The notes beneath the pieces are model-generated. The model searched no databases and was not told where the DNA came from. It worked only from the letters and a program-made list of their open reading frames with translations. Below are positions 5,872-7,116 of a DNA stretch of 7,116 nucleotides, piece by piece. The position numbers and the translations under genes are program-made. How positions within the stretch are numbered: the first letter of the stretch is position 1; each line of letters starts with the position of its first letter. Origin of the DNA: Rhodococcus sp. IITR03 (lineage in GTDB: Bacteria; Actinomycetota; Actinomycetes; Mycobacteriales; Mycobacteriaceae); NCBI GenBank assembly GCA_001017865.1, contig LATQ01000001.1:607536-614651 (forward strand). Direction: 5' to 3'.

Positions 5872-7116
5872 CAAGCCTGTTCGAGCAGGGCCACTACTTC
5901 CGTCTCCCTGCGGGCTCGGTAGGCCGACAGGATCCGGCGCGGGCGCGACTCCCCGTCGAGGCCGAGAGCGGCCGCCAGGCCGACGCGATCCGCTCTTCGG
6001 GGACCGTCTCCGGTTCGGTGTGGCCGATGAGCGAGAGCGCCTTGCGCAGAGGTTCAGCGTTGTCGGCGACGGTGCGCAGTGGCAGGACGTCGAACCGGCC
6101 GTCGGTGCGGACCTCGAGCAGCAGCTCGTTGTCCTCCTCCACCCCGATGTCCTCGAGGAACCGGCGGATCGAGGACAGACGCGGCACCGATCCCGTCCAG
6201 CGCAGGGTCTGGCCGCCCAGCCGCGACGGGAGCACCACGTGCCCACCCGGTGCGCACCCGCGATCGCGGCGACGGCGGACGGAACCGTGAACTCCGGCTC
6301 CCCGCAGGTGGTCGCGGGTCGCGGGATCCGCAGTCGCCAGGCCTCGCCCAGCCGGTAGAGGCGGCGCGTGCGCTCGGCACGGCGATCGGGACGTGCGAGC
6401 GGTGGCGACGCCGGACACGGCCCTCGACGACCTCGAAATCTCCTCCGGCCGTGAATGTCCTGGCGGAATCCTCGGAGATGCCGAACCGGTCGACGAGCGC
6501 GGAGACCACCATGTCGCGATCGGCACTTCCGCCGCGGGAATCGACCAGCCGTGCGATGCGGGTGCGGATGGCGGTGACCACGTCGACGTCCCACTCGGCC
6601 AGCGCCCAACGTTCACCGTCGGACGTGAAGCGCTCGTCGTCGGCGAGTTCGGAGACGAGGGTGTGGACGTCGGCGTTGACCCCCATGCGCGCGACGAGCG
6701 TGTCGGCGGTCAGCGGGTCGCCGAGAACCTCGAGGACCTGAGCGGCGCGACCGGCGAGCCCGTCCGGCGGGGACAGCAGACGGCCTTCGAAGGTCGTCGT
6801 GCCGCAGTACCGGGTCCACGCCTCGAACTCGTCGTCGGGAAGCGACCACACGGCCTTCACGGCGGCGGGCTCGACCACACCGTTCGGCGATTCGAACTCC
6901 GAGAGCAGTCCGCGCGTCTGCTTCTCGGCGTCGGGCAGATCCGGTACCGCGACCCACCCGTCCGCGACCTCGAAACGGTCGTCGAGGCCGGTGCAGCACC
7001 CGCCACAGGGGCACGTCGAAACCCGGGACGGTCCGCCCAGCACCGGTGGGTGCGCACCATCCGGTCGAAGGCCGCCACCGGCCGCACGTCGACGCGCAGC
7101 GCCGCGAGCAGGTCCG
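5853..7116 (-). CDS. C-terminal part of a large protein with winged-helix-like repeats, several frameshifts
   Basis: Incomplete at the window edge; no named family recognised. About 420 residues are visible after repair. Two consecutive segments look like winged helices. One (6754-6585) runs LAGRAAQVLEVLGDPLTADT to FTSDGERWALAEWD, like HARE-HTH/RNA-polymerase-delta-type domains. The next (6584-6405) runs VDVVTAIRTRIARLVDSRGG to DFEVVEGRVRRR, with RFGISEDSARTFT like a sigma region 4 recognition helix. A third partial copy (VPLWRVLHR / DDRFEVADGWVAV) lies near 7010-6945. The C-terminus carries LRWTGSVPRLSSIRRFLEDI and EVVALLEQAWVRVPN. Frame breaks needing one added base lie near 6376, 6243 and 5978; several more cluster at 6970-7035. 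A DNA- or RNA-polymerase-interacting role is inferred from the folds only. Confidence 0.6.

Noticed and set aside
4365..6358. Long plus-strand open frames (4365-5111, 5175-6290, 5459-6358)
   Set aside because: They lie antisense to better-supported minus-strand genes, have Arg/Ser/Pro-rich composition typical of shadow frames in GC-rich DNA, and show no recognisable domain.
1..7116. CRISPR array, tRNA/rRNA gene, phage or defence genes
   Set aside because: No regularly spaced repeats, cloverleaf-like segments or recognisable defence or phage proteins were found on either strand.

Overview
The window is GC-rich with strong third-position GC bias and closely packed genes, all read on the minus strand. 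Together with the protein families present, this points to a high-GC actinomycete, most likely a Rhodococcus or a close mycolate-containing relative. That placement is inference from protein style, not a marker gene.

In the direction of transcription (high to low coordinates) the layout is as follows. (1) The 3' part of a large gene of unknown function with winged-helix-like repeats, 7116-5853. (2) An unrecognised, mostly helical protein with a Ser/Gly/Asp-rich tail, 5775-4829. (3) A short regulatory gap with a perfect 15-bp inverted repeat, 4737-4796. (4) A PadR-family repressor, 4733-4371, overlapping by one base (TGATG) a polytopic membrane protein with a permease-prefix/HAAS-like N-terminus, 4371-3020. 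(5) A LysR-family regulator, 2970-2039. (6) A 154-bp gap with a near-perfect 21-bp palindrome and a weak promoter candidate. (7) A metabolite:H+ symporter (MHS) family transporter, 1884-548, followed after two bases by an FAD-dependent aromatic-hydroxylase-like monooxygenase, 545 to beyond position 1.

Two functional units can be read. PadR plus membrane protein is a translationally coupled regulator/membrane pair whose operator is probably the inverted-repeat region. LysR, MHS transporter and flavin monooxygenase look like a small uptake-and-hydroxylation cassette for an aromatic acid or similar substrate, with LysR as its likely regulator.

The most striking global property is that every gene except padR has at least one broken reading frame. 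In the four complete broken genes the span is exactly one base short of a multiple of three, and family motifs continue across each break. This looks much more like an indel-prone assembly than real gene decay, and gene boundaries below are given for the repaired reading. I saw no tRNA, rRNA, CRISPR array, insertion sequence or clear rho-independent terminator. No gap without a gene exceeds 155 bases.
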